A stretch of DNA of 64,000 nucleotides from Zygaena filipendulae (GCA_907165275.2 OU015677.1:2232001-2296000); one strand, 5' to 3'; positions 22,000 through 35,110 are shown, counted from the first letter of the stretch. Made by a program: numbers and translations. The notes: generated from the letters alone by a model not told the origin.

Positions 22000-24900
22000 G
22001 CATCGATACATATAAATAAAATTGAAGTGTCTGTTTGTAATTCCAAATTAACAGCTTTTCACTAAATGCATAATTATGAAAGTATAATATACGGTAGGTA
22101 CTTACATAAAAAAAAACATTTTAAAATTTTTATCCGTCTGTTTGTTTTGGCTAATCTCTAAAACGGCTGGACCGATTTTAATGAGACTTTCACTATATTC
22201 ATCACACAAAGTCCACTATCCACAATTTTAATTTTTTATAATATGTACCCTAATTGCTTGTGTATCTTTTGGTCCTAAAATGGAGTTTGGACGATGCCCC
22301 TTAAATGCTAGCCTAGAACCAAGGCAGGGCGGAATATGTATTGGAGTTACTTTTGACGACAAAAGACGTTTGTAAATAAGTGGAAGATGTGTGTGTGTGT
22401 GCACATAATATTATATTAATGAAAAATGTAAATAAATAATTTGTTTTTCTTAGTTTAAAATTGTACAGAAATTACGTATTTTTTCATTCAATTGTTTTTT
22501 TTTTAATCTTGTTCTTATTTTTTATAAAATGAAAAATTTATTATTACTTATTAAAATAATATTATAGTACAAAGTATGGATGTTGATTTCTTTAAAATAT
22601 GTTTTTATTTTTATAAGGTTAAAGTTTTTAAGTTTTTAATTTTAATATGACAGTTCAAGTTTTTGGGGGGAGGACAACTAGTGCTGCTGCGTTCAGATTA
22701 CGTGTTTACTTAGATAAAACATAACATTTAACATGCTCACTCTATTATTTGTTTCACACTCTGAGGCAAATGAAATTTTCTTCGTTTTACCTTCGTAAAA
22801 TAAGGAAGTAGAATATGAGCAAAAATCGGTGCTCTAATGTTAAATGTGATATGTTTAACACATAGACGTATCTCTGCCTACCCACCAGAAACTACTTGAC
22901 TAGATTATTGGATTGTCACTTTAGAGTATAGCATAGCGGGGATAATAATGCGTTACCTATAGGTTTAAATTTAGGTTTAAATTTACCAACTTTATGTAAT
23001 AATATTAATAATTACAATAATTTCGTTTCAAATAATAAAACGCACAGACTTACGAGCATAGAGTAGACGGATACAAGACGGTTTTTATTAAAAGCACTCC
23101 GTGAAAAGTTGTAGTCATAGACCATAGTTTGTTTAGTATTGCGCCGTCTATTTTTTGTTACATAAACTGTGTGGTAAAAAAAAATATTAGAGAAAAAAAA
23201 ATAACATTAATTATTGTGGGCGAATTATGTTATTTATATGTGATAGTAAATTATAATAGTCATGTATTAGTGATGAAATGAAAGGAAGTTGTAATGAAGC
23301 AACCATGTGCAGAGTGATCGGGGGAAGTGACGTCCGAATGTAAAGTTCAGATAGATAGGTTGGTCCGAATTGCGCTATATTCATGCAAACAACTGTTCAA
23401 ATTGCGCTGTCGTAAACTGACATGAGCGTCGTGTCGTGATCGATGACGTCATCGTTTGGAGGTAGTGCAATGTCTCCGCAACTGTCAAACAGGTGTCAAA
23501 CGTCAATTTCTTTTTTCGTTTGTCGATCGTTCTGTTTTTAAAGAAGAGAACTTGATTTTTCTTTCGTTGACATCAATTAGTGTAAAGTATACTGCTTTTC
23601 CATCAATATAACCTTACTTGGGTTTTCAAAAAACCAATAACATAACCTAAAATTTCGACGTTCTTCTGACTGTCATTTTTGACAAACGAAAAGCTGTTCA
23701 AACTGTTTGCATGCGTTTTTTTTATTGTTTCGATTCGATATCAATTTGGACAGTCGTGTGCACGCTCACGCACGTATTTACCGTTTGTATAAAACGGACC
23801 GCACTAAGAGTATCGAAATTGTACCTGCGGTTTTTGATTGAGTGTTTGAAGAGTACTTTCCGACGTCACTTCTCTGACCACCTGTATGTTATCTGTCTGT
23901 CTATACGCTGTACCAATAATTGAACAAATTTTGATGTACCTAACTATTATTTGATCTCTATATTCATGTATTGGGTATCTGAATAAATAATAATTGTTCA
24001 CATAATTGTAGATAAATAAGCTATAGAAAATTTTGAATTTCGACAATGGATCCGTGGATCCCAAAAAAATGACAGACAGGAAGCAAAATATGTATGTTTT
24101 CGTCCCTTTTCATTCTGTCGTGTTAGAAAAGGGCGGCAATTAATGTTAACCAATACGTTAATTTGTAAGTAATGTAATGATTAAATAAATGGGATTTTTT
24201 ACTGATTTTCGTATTTCATCTTATCAATCCCTCTATTAAATCCTATATAATATTAAATCACTAAAAATAATTTAAATTAAGCTTCATAGCGGAAACATAT
24301 TGATTGTGAGCGAAAATCTGTTGATTTATACAACGGAAATTCACCGTGTATATGTGTCACCGTAAAATTGAAAAACCCGTTAGTTTATAAAATAACTGTA
24401 AAATTGTGAAATTCTGAGGACAGAAAATCGGTGGTGGTGGGTGCTCGCACATGATAAGTCGGTACCGTCGGTACCATTCGACTGTGTTGGGGTCACAGTT
24501 CAAACCTAACCTAACCTAGCATGTCAGGGTGCACATAAATACCTCTTCAATGCCAACCGTTTACAATCTAACGGTTTTTACAATTTTACGGTGACATAAT
24601 ATACTAGCTGCGAAGTCAACAGAATGCCCTCACAAAATTGACCACTCTATAAAGGGACAAAGCGACTGGGGCCCATGTGTCTCTTTTCTGTGGGTTATGT
24701 AAGTCTGTGCGACGACTAAAGGCCCCATTTAATGTTGGTTTAAAATAAAAGACATTTCTTAAAAACATATCCGTTATATTTCGTGTGATATCGATTACAA
24801 TTCATCGAATTTACAATCATATTATACAGAGTGTTTCCAGAATATCTGCATCGCCGCCTCTAGGAGAAAAACTTTTTAAGCAAGTTTATCAAAATCAAAT

Positions 24901-25280
24901 GTAAGCATACTGCTGATTGAGTTAAAATATGTACTCAAAACCAGTTTTAATTCTAAAATTTTGGCTAAATGGTAAATAACCATTTATTTATTTTTTCTCA
25001 GAATACCGGATTCCCAAGACAGCACTTACTTCCCAAATCTTGTTCAAAATTTTTTCAGTATCATCTCCAAGACCCGCGAACGCAGATAGTTTGTTAACAT
25101 CTTATATAGAATAATATTATAATAATGTTATAAAAGAGCAACAAAGCTATGCAGTACCATTCGAGTCTGCCGCTATTTCTAACGTATGGATATGAAGAGA
25201 GGAGCGCAGCAATGATATTGATTTGGTACGTTGGTACGTATATTGTCATAAATTGTCCCAATGGGCATGTTGACTAATTT
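22000..25280. other. Intergenic, no gene seen
   Basis: AT-rich, with only short frames. Part of the 5' side is probably ACBD5 3' UTR, since AATAAA-type signals occur near 22014 and 22430. No RNA gene recognised. Confidence 0.45.
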
Positions 25281-25284
25281 TTAT

Positions 25285-25556
25285 TTTTTAGTCCGTCTTG
25301 TAGATTATTAAAAAAATATTGGACACGTATTTTTTCTTTTTTTACGTAATCAAAAAATAACGGCGATATATTGAGTTGAAATTTCGCGTGACGTCACTAT
25401 TCTGACAGTTTGTATGGCGGTTTTAGCGGTTAGTGACGTCACGACCCCCTCACCCTCAACTTTAATGCGCTTTATCTCTGTATATTTTAATTTATTTATA
25501 AAAGCAAAAAATACGTGTCTATTGTTTTTTTATTTTCTAACTAAAGGACTAATTAG
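25285..25556 (+). mobile_element. TAGTCCGTC MITE, intact reference copy
   Basis: About 270 bp: TTTAGTCCGTCTTGTAGATT, ATATTGGACACGTATTTTTT, AACGGCGATATATTGAGTTG, CGCGTGACGTCACTATTC, GTTAGTGACGTCACGACC, CTTTAATGCGCTTTATC, TACGTGTCTATTG, and inverted end TAACTAAAGGACTAA. Each full copy carries two GTGACGTCAC palindromes. No coding. Confidence 0.8.
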
Positions 25557-25670
25557 AATATTGATTTTCAAAAGTAGTCCACATCCCCATTGTCTCTTGT
25601 TTTCTGAGAATCGGATGCTGCCAGCGCTTTCCAAGATCCGGGAAATCAGCACAGTTTACTGTGCCATTGA

Positions 25671-25740
25671 GAAATATAGATATTATGTTATGTCGTTATG
25701 TGCTATCTCTAGCACATAACGACATAACATCTATATTTTC
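25671..25740. other. 70-nt hairpin
   Basis: GAAATATAGAT-ATTA-TGTTATGTCGTTATGTGCT pairs with the right arm from 25711: an 18-bp perfect stem, a 4-nt bulge, then about 11 bp, with a 6-nt loop (ATCTCT). It could be a transposon foldback or an expressed hairpin; the small loop argues against a typical microRNA. Confidence 0.5.
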
Positions 25741-25744
25741 TATT

Positions 25745-27570
25745 ACAAAATCATTGCATTCTACGTACCAGCGAGCTGCGAAATGGTAGATAACCAGAAA
25801 TACAATAGGTTTCTAGCTATTAATGCTAGTTTGCATGTTGTGGTAAGACTAGATAATCCAGGTACTCCACCACCATCTCTTTTACCTTTAGTCCCCTCTT
25901 CGAATGTCGCGATCGGTGGCAAATGGGTTTCGTATGGATATTGATATAAAATAGCTCATTTGTGACGGGGACAACTGAGAATAAAAATGTTATTGAAACT
26001 TTGTCGGATGTAATTTCGCCCTTACGCACTGCGTGCAAGGTGGAAATTCCAATAAACGACATTTTGATGTAAGGTTAAAATAGCAGCGCCAAAGAGAGAA
26101 TATGAGCGCCTCGGGTAGGTGTTTCTACAAAAGTTGAAATGTAATACCAAAAAGAAATTTATTAAAATCTACTAAAACATACCCATTTATCCACCATAGA
26201 TCTAAAACAAAGCTGCGCTGCAAAACATCTACATACATACAATCAATAAATAATATATTATATAGATAGATACGTTTCGAAATTCATTGAATTGTTCACA
26301 TTTAAGGCTTGATTCGAGATCTTCATGTTAACTTATTGCTAGAGCTATGTTAGGCTACGAATAACTATAGTTTATAGGAGGACAAACTGAGTTTTTGGGC
26401 GGTATTCAATTAGTATCGCAAAGTTCTCTCTGAAGCTTTTATTTGTGGGGTTAACTTGACCTTCACAGAAGTAGGATAGAACTGGATGATTTACAGCTTA
26501 AAAATAACTTGAGATATTAAAACGTGTAGGAATCTGAGACTTCTGCGATACCTTTAAAACACATATTGATTTTTTTTTATCTCCTTATTTTATAGATATA
26601 AAATAAAAAACCATTTACTGCAAAAAAAAACATATTGTGTTCTTCTAATTTTATAGATAATAAAAATCCATTTATTGCCAAAAAAACCATTAAAATCATG
26701 TGAGTACATATGTATAAAAAAGAAACTTAAAATTCTTACAGAGAGTTGCAAATGCGCGACTCGCCCCAGCGCAAAATCAATAAAAAAATAGTGTGGAAAT
26801 ACAATATATTCAAATAATAATGTTTGGTTGCTAAATATTTAATCATGCATGAACTGCAAAACGGATTTGAATGTTTGGTAAACACGTTTTGTATTAACTT
26901 TTATCCTGGAGTTGCTGTGGAAAGCGTGAATTTCAAGCGGGCGAAACCGAGGGCAATAACTAGATGAATAAAAGATGTTTAAAGAAATACTCGACAGTGC
27001 AAATATTGCTCAAAAACTCAGCTGTGTACTCAGACAATACAACTTCTGAATAATCATTCTGTCAGTGATAACAATATTATAATGACATGTATTTTATGTT
27101 ACCTAGGTATGTATTTTTGTAATTTTTCTCCCTAAACATTTGTGTATATTTTCAACCATTTTTTCTATTTTATTACATTCGCATATCAACATTACCACGT
27201 AACTGGATATATGTAATTTATAATGAACAAAAACAATAAAATTGTATTTATAATATTACAATAATATTATGTTCGCTCAAACCAGCTGGTTTTAAGCGCC
27301 AAAAGCACTGGAAAAACTCTAGAAATAGCACACACAAAATGGCGCTATCAAATAAAACATTAGCTACATAATCGATGTAGGTATATACACCAGCGATACA
27401 AGTTTAACTAAGCGAGGAAGCATCACAGCCTTAAAGCTAGCTAAGTAACCAATTAACAAATCCATTTAAATAAGAAAGAATCCAATTTTTACATAATATG
27501 GTGTAATTTGCCAGCGTCAAATTACAATTGAACGCATATACAATTTGCGATATACATACAATGCATATTA
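25745..27570. other. Intergenic, no gene seen
   Basis: AT-rich with short frames only. CCGAGGGCAATAACTAGATG near 26947 is a trace of a Helitron-like end. Confidence 0.4.
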
Positions 27571-27576
27571 AGAGCA

Positions 27577-27806
27577 GGGCCCTTATTCACTATGACCAAC
27601 AAAATTCCTTGCCCATAACGCGCGTCCCAAAACACAATCCCAAACGCTCCAGATGCAAAAATATAAGAAATTTATATTCTTTATGACAAAAGAAACGTTG
27701 TGAATGTATTTTTTTAAAGTGAAACTTCTTTGAACACGAGGGAAAAGCAATTTAAGAAGCGCCTTATTTTAACGCGACGCGGTATGGTCATAGTGAATAA
27801 GGGCCC
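27577..27806. mobile_element. MITE with perfect 22-bp GGGCCCTTATTCACTATGAC ends
   Basis: 230 bp bounded by a perfect 22-bp inverted repeat (GGGCCCTTATTCACTATGAC plus CA). No coding. A second copy, split by an insertion, lies at 44142-44583. Confidence 0.85.
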
Positions 27807-28714
27807 AGTATTCTATGGTCCAGCCATCGATGTTTTACTTATTTTCTCATAATTCCGTGTACCTAGGTGCTCATTTTACTTAAAAATAGTCGTTAATAAT
27901 AGACATTTTCTATGGTGTTCATTTTAATTGCATTGCACTAAAATGCAGCTGTTTGTGTAAAACCTTTGCGTAGTGGAAAATACTACTACTACTTTGCGCG
28001 CATAGGCCCCCGCCCGCTATCACAGAAAGCCCGCCATTGTTTTTTTCATTCGAATTTAACTTTTGTTTCAATCATTTCAATCGGAAACATAGCGATCATG
28101 TTTAGACAGCTTCAACTTTTGAAGTATTTTTAGATATTGCAGGTGTCAAAACGTCCATATTGTAATCGCAACACCGCCATGTTTTTGATTGCAACCGAAA
28201 AACGATAGAAACAAAAGTTACATAATAGTCCCTCTGCATAGTGTAGGTAACTATGTATTATAATACTTTATCTTGCTTTAGAGTTTAGTGAAACTTGTGT
28301 CGCTTCATATTTATTTCTAACATACGTTTTTAATACTTATACAGATCACTGTTAGCGAAATGAAACTTACTTAACATGTTTTGTCACCCAGAATTAGTGA
28401 GATTAAATAATATTATATCATTATAAAATATATAAAAAAAGCATCAACTGAAAATATCTATCTTTTTCGTACTAACGCTGAAACTTAACAAAACGTAAAT
28501 GGGACTTTAACTAATTAGTGGTTAATATTATTTTGTTACATTAGGTATGGCCCGCTAACTAGGAACTTAGGACTATGTACAAAATGAAATCACATTCTTT
28601 ATGAAATTGTTTACAGCCTTATATAAAGTAACTCAAACTTCTTTCGTGATTGAAACTGTAACTCTGTAAAAAATGTGATGGAGCCTATAATTTCGGTCAT
28701 AATAGAGTGCAACT
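27807..28714. other. Intergenic, no gene seen
   Basis: AT-rich; no coding or clear repeat recognised. Confidence 0.4.
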
Positions 28715-28948
28715 AGGGTTTCCAGAGCCAAAAATACAAAAGCCGGCCGCTTAATTTGGCCGGACAATATTTCGTAGTAAAAACAATACAATTACTTATT
28801 GATTTTTTTTTGCTTGCGCTTGACTTTAGAGTCACGCAGTAGCCAGACAAAAAGCCTCACCAAAGCCGAACAGGTCGGACGAGAAAATATTTGGCCGGAC
28901 ACGTTCGCAAAAAGCCAAACGTGGCTAAAGCAAACGCCTGGCAACCCT
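28715..28948. mobile_element. Small element with AGGGTTGCCAG-type ends
   Basis: 234 bp from AGGGTTTCCAGAGCC to CGCCTGGCAACCCT. The interior repeats GGCCGGACA motifs in both halves. Another GTTAGGGTTGCC follows at 28951. Class undetermined. Confidence 0.5.
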
Positions 28949-29107
28949 AAGTTAGGGTTGCCATAGCAGGCAAGTTAGTTAGTTGCACTTAGGGCCTTAG
29001 TGCAACTAATACCGTTTTAGGCATTTAACAAACATTTAACACTCCATCTCGACATACGTATTTAGAATACACGTAGGTATGTTAAAAAACATACATACAG
29101 CCGAACA

Positions 29108-29350
29108 CAGAACTTCCTCCTTTTTGGAAGTCGGTTTGTAAAACCCATGGCCCAAGTTACGAAAGTATCTCGTTATTGATATACTTTATTTGACTTAACA
29201 CATATATGGAACAATTCCGCGGGAATTCCGAAATTATCGCGGGTGAAACCGCGCGGAACTGATTGTGTATCTACTTTTTATATGAGATCGATATCCGAAA
29301 AAAAAAACAGACGAATTGAGAACCTCCTCCTTTTTGGGAAGTCGGTTAAA
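29108..29350 (+). repeat. CTCCTTTTTGGAAGTCGG repeat pair with a nested Helitron-like fragment
   Basis: AACTTCCTCCTTTTTGGAAG (29108) and ACCTCCTCCTTTTTGGGAAG (29322) flank a short copy (29205-29260) with CCGCGGGAATTCCG and GCGGGTGAAACCGCG. A related CCGACTTCAAAAAAG occurs near 15641. Confidence 0.45.
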
Positions 29351-29678
29351 AACTAAAAAAATAATTATCCGGCAAAAGGCATGATCTAAAACCTCAACTT
29401 ATAAGAGTTACTTTATACAACGTTGCAATCCACATCATATCTTTTCGTCATCAAATAATGATCATTAATTACTTATTTATTAAAACACAAACAAATTAGA
29501 CTTTATAAAACAAAACCTATTAATATTCGAGTTTGGAATAGTATTTGAGTAAACACATAAGTTATCAGTTTTTGCCAGTGAAAGAAGAGAACCATGGAAC
29601 TATAATCTCTTCATACAAATTGCACGTGTCATTTTGATGTAAAAGCTTCCAAATCACATAACAACAGCTCAAAGGAAT

Positions 29679-29733
29679 AAGGTCGAGTTTTCATTGTACG
29701 TATGATATATGCACAATTAAAACTCGACCTTAA
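29679..29733. other. Short inverted repeat
   Basis: AAGGTCGAGTTTT and AAAACTCGACCTT are separated by about 29 bases, a potential stem-loop with a 13-bp stem. No other sign of an RNA gene. Confidence 0.4.
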
Positions 29734-30149
29734 ATATCTTTGAATTTGAGTTCGATGATGAACTAAATGCTTTTGAGTATACTTGTATACTTTTAAGTTT
29801 AGGTCCATTTTTTAACGGTAAGAGCAAAATTCCATGCTTCTTCGTTCACCGGATTCAGGAAATCTTTTTAACACGACAATAAGGCGACAGCTTAAAAATA
29901 ATAATAATAATAACGAGATAGCTAAGTGCTTAAAGTATTCTTGAGGTAATTAAATTAGTATACGATTCATTATTTCATTCGTAGCCACCACCAAACTACA
30001 ACAACTACATTTTTTCTTAATATATCGATCAGTAAACAGTGGCAGCTTAAATTACTATACTATAAATTCACAGTTTTATAAGTTCAAATTCACATATATT
30101 CTTCGAGAAAGCAAGCGAAACAATAGGCTATTTGACTAAAGTTTAGTTT

Positions 30150-30345
30150 TAAGTCCGTCCTGTAGATTCATAAAAAATATTGGACACGTATTTTATTTAT
30201 CTTTTTTAACGCAATTTACAAATAACGGCGATACGTTGAGCCGAAATGGCGCGCGACGTCACAACCAAGTACAGTTTTTACATGCATATTATGACCGCGT
30301 TGCGAGCCCCACTCCTTAACTTTTAATGCGCTTTATCCAAGTATA
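30150..30345 (+). mobile_element. TAGTCCGTC MITE, left portion
   Basis: AAGTCCGTCCTGTAGATTCA, ATATTGGACACGTATTTT, AACGGCGATACGTTGAG and CGCGACGTCACAAC are present; the right end is missing here. Confidence 0.6.
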
Positions 30346-31049
30346 TTTTCATTAAGGTGGGTCTAAAGGTCTAGTTTTCATACAAACTGCCGTAGCTATA
30401 TTAAAGGCATTCCGCCTGTTTTTATTTATTAGACTTCATTTAATAAAATACTACTACTTGTTACGATAACGCACAGCCCAAAATCTTTGCATATAGTGAA
30501 GAAATAACATAATTACAATCATTTCAAAATGAATTAAATTTCGGTCGAACCTTTGCTTGTGTGAGAGAACGAATACACTATAAGTGTACGAAAATGGCGG
30601 CCCGGTCTATAAACAGCTGTAGTTTGGCTGTAGACTGACAAGTCCCCCGAATGCAGTAGTTTGTAGTGAATTCCAAAAAGATCACAAGGTGGCGCGGCGT
30701 TGAGCCGTGAGTTTTGACAATTTTACCTAACAAGATAATTTAGAATTGTATTTGAAAATATACCTATTACTGATGTAGTAGGTAGTAGGTACCTATTAGT
30801 AGCCGAAGCGAATACAAATAACTTGTGGAAAGTTGGAAACGACGTTTTGGTTCTGAGGTATAACTTACGGGTACAAGTATTTTTACATTTATTTTATAAA
30901 TTCTTGCTATCTCTTTCTTGTTTTCACGATGAGTAAAAGAGAGAGACCATATTTTCGAAAGGTTGTAACTCACCACGGCCCGGGGTGATAAAATTCAGCG
31001 TTTATCTCCAAATTCTCCGATGCAATAAAAAGAATATTTTTATTGTGTC
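30346..31049. other. Intergenic, no gene seen
   Basis: No coding or repeat recognised. Confidence 0.4.
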
Positions 31050-34000
31050 TTATGTGACCACGTGATGCAATTTTTTCATACCTTCAATTTTTTTTTTGTA
31101 AAGCTTATATCTCGGAACTACAAGTTACAGACCCATCGTGTTGGTACTCAAACTTCATGTTTTCGTGATATCTATGTGATCACGTGATCAAATATTCGAT
31201 AGGCTATATCTCGGAAACTACAAGTTACAGACCCATCATGTTGGTACTCAAACTTCATGTTTTCGTCATATCTATGTGATCACGTGATCAAATTTTCGAT
31301 AGGCTATATCTCGGAAACTACAAGTTACAGACCCATCGTGTTGGTACTCAAACTTCATGTTTTCGTGATATCTATGTGATCACGTGATCAAATATTCGAT
31401 AGGCTATATCTCGGAAACTACAAGTTACAGACCTATCGTGTTGGTACTCAAACTTCATGTTTTCGTGATATCTATGTGATCACGTGATCAAATATTCGAT
31501 AGGCTATATCTCGGAAACTACAAGTTACAGACCTATCGTGTTGGTACTCAAACTTCATGTTTTCGTCATATCTATGTGATCACGTGATCAAATATTCGAT
31601 AGGCTATATCTCGGAAACTACAAGTTACAGACCCATCGTGTTGGTACTCAAACTTCATGTTTTCGTCATATCTATGTGATCACGTGATCAAATATTCGAT
31701 AGGCTATATCTCGGAAACTACAAATTACAGACCCATCGTGTTGGTACTCAAACTTCATGTTTTCGTCATATCTATGTGATCACGTGGTCAAATTTTCGAT
31801 AGCCAATATCTCGGAAACTACAAGTTAAAGACCCATCGTGTTGGTACTCAAACTTCATGTTTTCGTCATATCTATGTGATCACGTGGTCAAATTTTCGAT
31901 AGCCAATATCTCGGAAACTACAAGTTACAGACCCATCGTGTTGGTACTCAAACTTCATGTTTTCGTCATATCTATGTGATCACGTGGTCAAATTTTCGAT
32001 AGCCAATATCTCGGAAACTACAAGTTACAGACCCATCGTGTTGGTACTCAAACTTCATGTTTTCGTCATATCTATGTGATCACGTGGTCAAATTTTTGAT
32101 AGCCAATATCTCGGAAACTACAAGTTACAGACCCATCGTGTTGGTACTCAAACTTCATGTTTTCGTGATATCTATGTGATCACGTGGTCAAATTTTCGAT
32201 AGCCAATATCTCGGAAACTACAAGTTACAGACCCATCGTGTTGGTACTCAAACTTCATGTTTTCGTCATATCTATGTGATCACGTGGTCAAATTTTCGAT
32301 AGCCAATATCTCGGAAACTACAAGTTACAGACCCATCGTGTTGGTACTCAAACTTCATGTTTTCGTGATATCTATGTGATCACGTGGTCAAATTTTCGAT
32401 AGCCAATATCTCGGAAACTACAAGTTACAGACCCATCGTGTTGGTACTCAAACTTCATGTTTTCGTCATATCTATGTGATCACGTGGTCAAATTTTCGAT
32501 AGCCAATATCTCGGAAACTACAAGTTAAAGACCCATCGTGTTGGTACTCAAACTTCATGTTTTCGTGATATCTATGTGATCACGTGGTCAAATTTTTGAT
32601 AGCCAATATCTCGGAAACTACAAGTTACAGACCCATCGTGTTGGTACTCAAACTTCATGTTTTCGTGATATCTATCTGATCACGTGATCAAATTTTCGAT
32701 AGGCTATATCTCGGAAACTACAAGTTACAGACCCATCGTGTTGGTACTCAAACTTTATGTTTTCGTGATATCTATGTGATCACGTGATCAAATATTCGAT
32801 AGGCTATATCTCGGAAACTACAAGTTACAGACCTATCGTGTTGGTACTCAAACTTCATGTTTTCGTCATATCTATGTGATCACGTGATCAAATATTCGAT
32901 AGGCTATATCTCGGAAACTACAAGTTACAGACCCATCGTGTTGGTACTCAAACTTCATGTTTTCGTCATATCTATGTGATCACGATCTCGGAAACTACAA
33001 GTTACAGACCCATCGTGTTGGTACTCAAACTTCATGTTTTCGTCATATCTATGTGATCACGTGGTCGAATTTTCGATAGCCAATATCTCGGAAACTACAA
33101 GTTACAGACCCATCGTGTTGGTACTCAAACTTCATGTTTTCGTCATATCTATGTGATCACGTGGTCAAATTTTCGATAGCCAATATCTCGGAAACTACAA
33201 GTTACAGACCCATCGTGTTGGTACTCAAACTTCATGTTTTCGTCATATCTATGTGATCACGTGGTCAAATTTTCGATAGCCAATATCTCGGAAACTACAA
33301 GTTACAGACCCATCGTGTTGGTACTCAAACTTCATGTTTTCGTCATATCTATGTGATCACGTGGTCAAATTTTTGATAGCCAATATCTCGGAAACTACAA
33401 GTTACAGACCCATCGTGTTGGTACTCAAACTTCATGTTTTCGTGATATCTATGTGATCACGTGGTCAAATTTTCGATAGCCAATATCTCGGAAAATACAA
33501 GTTACAGACCCATCGTGTTGGTACTCAAACTTCATGTTTTCGTCATATCTATGTGATCACGTGGTCAAATTTTCGATAGCCAATATCTCGGAAACTACAA
33601 GTTACAGACCCATCGTGTTGGTACTCAAACTTCATGTTTTCGTCATATCTATGTGATCACGTGGTCAAATTTTCGACAGTCTATATCTCGGAAACTATAA
33701 GTTACAGACCCATCGTGTTGGTACTCAAACTTCATGTTTTCGTGATATCTATGTGATCACGTAGTCAAATTTTCGATAGCCTGTATCTCGGAAACTACAA
33801 GTTACAGACCCATCGTGTTGGTACTCAAACTTCATGTTTTCGTCATATCTATGTGATCACGTGGTCAAATTTTCGACAGCCTATATCTCGGAAACTACAA
33901 GTTACAGACCCATCGTGTTGGTACTCAAACTTCATGTTTTCGTGATATCTATGTGATCACGTGATTAAATCTTCGATAGCCTGTATCTCGGAAACTACAA

Positions 34001-34475
34001 GTTACAGACCCATCGTGTTGGTACTCAAACTTCATGTTTTCGTGATATCTATGTGATCACGTGATCAAATCTTCGATAGCCTGTATTTCGGAAACTACAA
34101 GTTACAGACCCATCGTGTTGGTACTCAAACTTCATGTTTTCGTGATATCTATATGATCACGTGATCAAATTTTCGATAGCCTATATCTCGGAAACTACAA
34201 GTTACAGACCCATCGTGTTGGTACTCAAACTTCATGTTTTCGTCATATCTATGTGATCACGTGATCAAATATTCGATAGGCTATATCTCGGAAACTACAA
34301 GTTACAGACCCATCGTGTTGGTACTCAAACTTCATGTTTTCGTCATATCTATGTGATCACGTGATCAAATATTCGATAGGCTATATCTCGGAAACTACAA
34401 GTTACAGACCCATCGTGTTGGTACTCAAACTTCATGTTTTCGTGATATCTATGTGCTCACGTGGTCAAATTTTCG
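31050..34475 (+). repeat. 100-bp satellite array, about 34 units
   Basis: ATCTCGGAAACTACAAGTTA recurs at 31109, 31208 and then every 100 bp to 32908, again at 32985 after a 77-bp unit, then every 100 bp to 34385: 34 starts. Units differ at few positions. A-type units carry the 14-bp palindrome TGATCACGTGATCA and end ATTCGATAGGCTAT; B-type units have CACGTGGTCAAATTTTCGAT then AGCCAAT. Nearly every unit thus holds a CACGTG E-box. There are no unique spacers. The last unit ends at about 34475. Confidence 0.97.
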
Positions 34476-34609
34476 GAAGTTTATTTTTTTCAGACAATAA
34501 TCTAATACTGAATGCCATTTTACAAAAAAATACCCTCCGTTACACCCTGTATAAGATAGATTTTACTATTGTAATTTTTTCCAAATGATGTAATGGTTCA
34601 CTCATTGCT

Positions 34610-35110
34610 ATTTACAAGCTGACCCCCGCGGTTTCATCCACGGTAATTTCGGAGCACTCGCGGGAATTCCGGGATAAAAAATAGGTACCCTTTGTCACTC
34701 AGGATCACTTTAGACTCCTATAAAAGAATTTTGTAAATCGGTTTAGTAGATCCAGAGATTATAACCTCACAAACTCTGGAGTTCCCGCGGGAATTCCGGG
34801 ATAAAAAGTACCCTATGTCACTTAAGATCACTGCAGCTTTTAATTATGAAAGAATTTTTATAATCAGTTCAGTAGATCCAGAGATTACCCACTACAATCT
34901 CACAAACTCACGTACTCACAAACTCCGGAGTCCCCGAGGGATTTCCGGGATAAAAAGTACCCTGTATCACTCTGGATCACTGTAGCTCCCTATAAGTGAA
35001 AGAATTTTCAAAATCGGTTGAGTAGATCTAGAGATTATCCCCTACAAACGTCACAAACTCACAAACCCACAAACTCATAAACTTTTGCTCTTTATAATAC
35101 TAGTATACAT
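34610..35110 (-). repeat. Tandem Helitron-like repeats next to the satellite
   Basis: Three partial reverse copies: one near 34615-34760, one starting GAGTTCCCGCGGGAATTCCG at 34780, and one with GAGTCCCCGAGGGATTTCCG at 34925. Each is followed by GGGATAAAAAGTACCCT-type sequence, CACTGTAGC and CAGTAGATCCAGAGATTA. Confidence 0.6.

Noticed and set aside
31109..34475. Regularly spaced repeat resembling a CRISPR array
   Set aside because: Units are contiguous 100-bp near-identical copies with no unique spacers, in a eukaryotic intron-rich context; it is a satellite.
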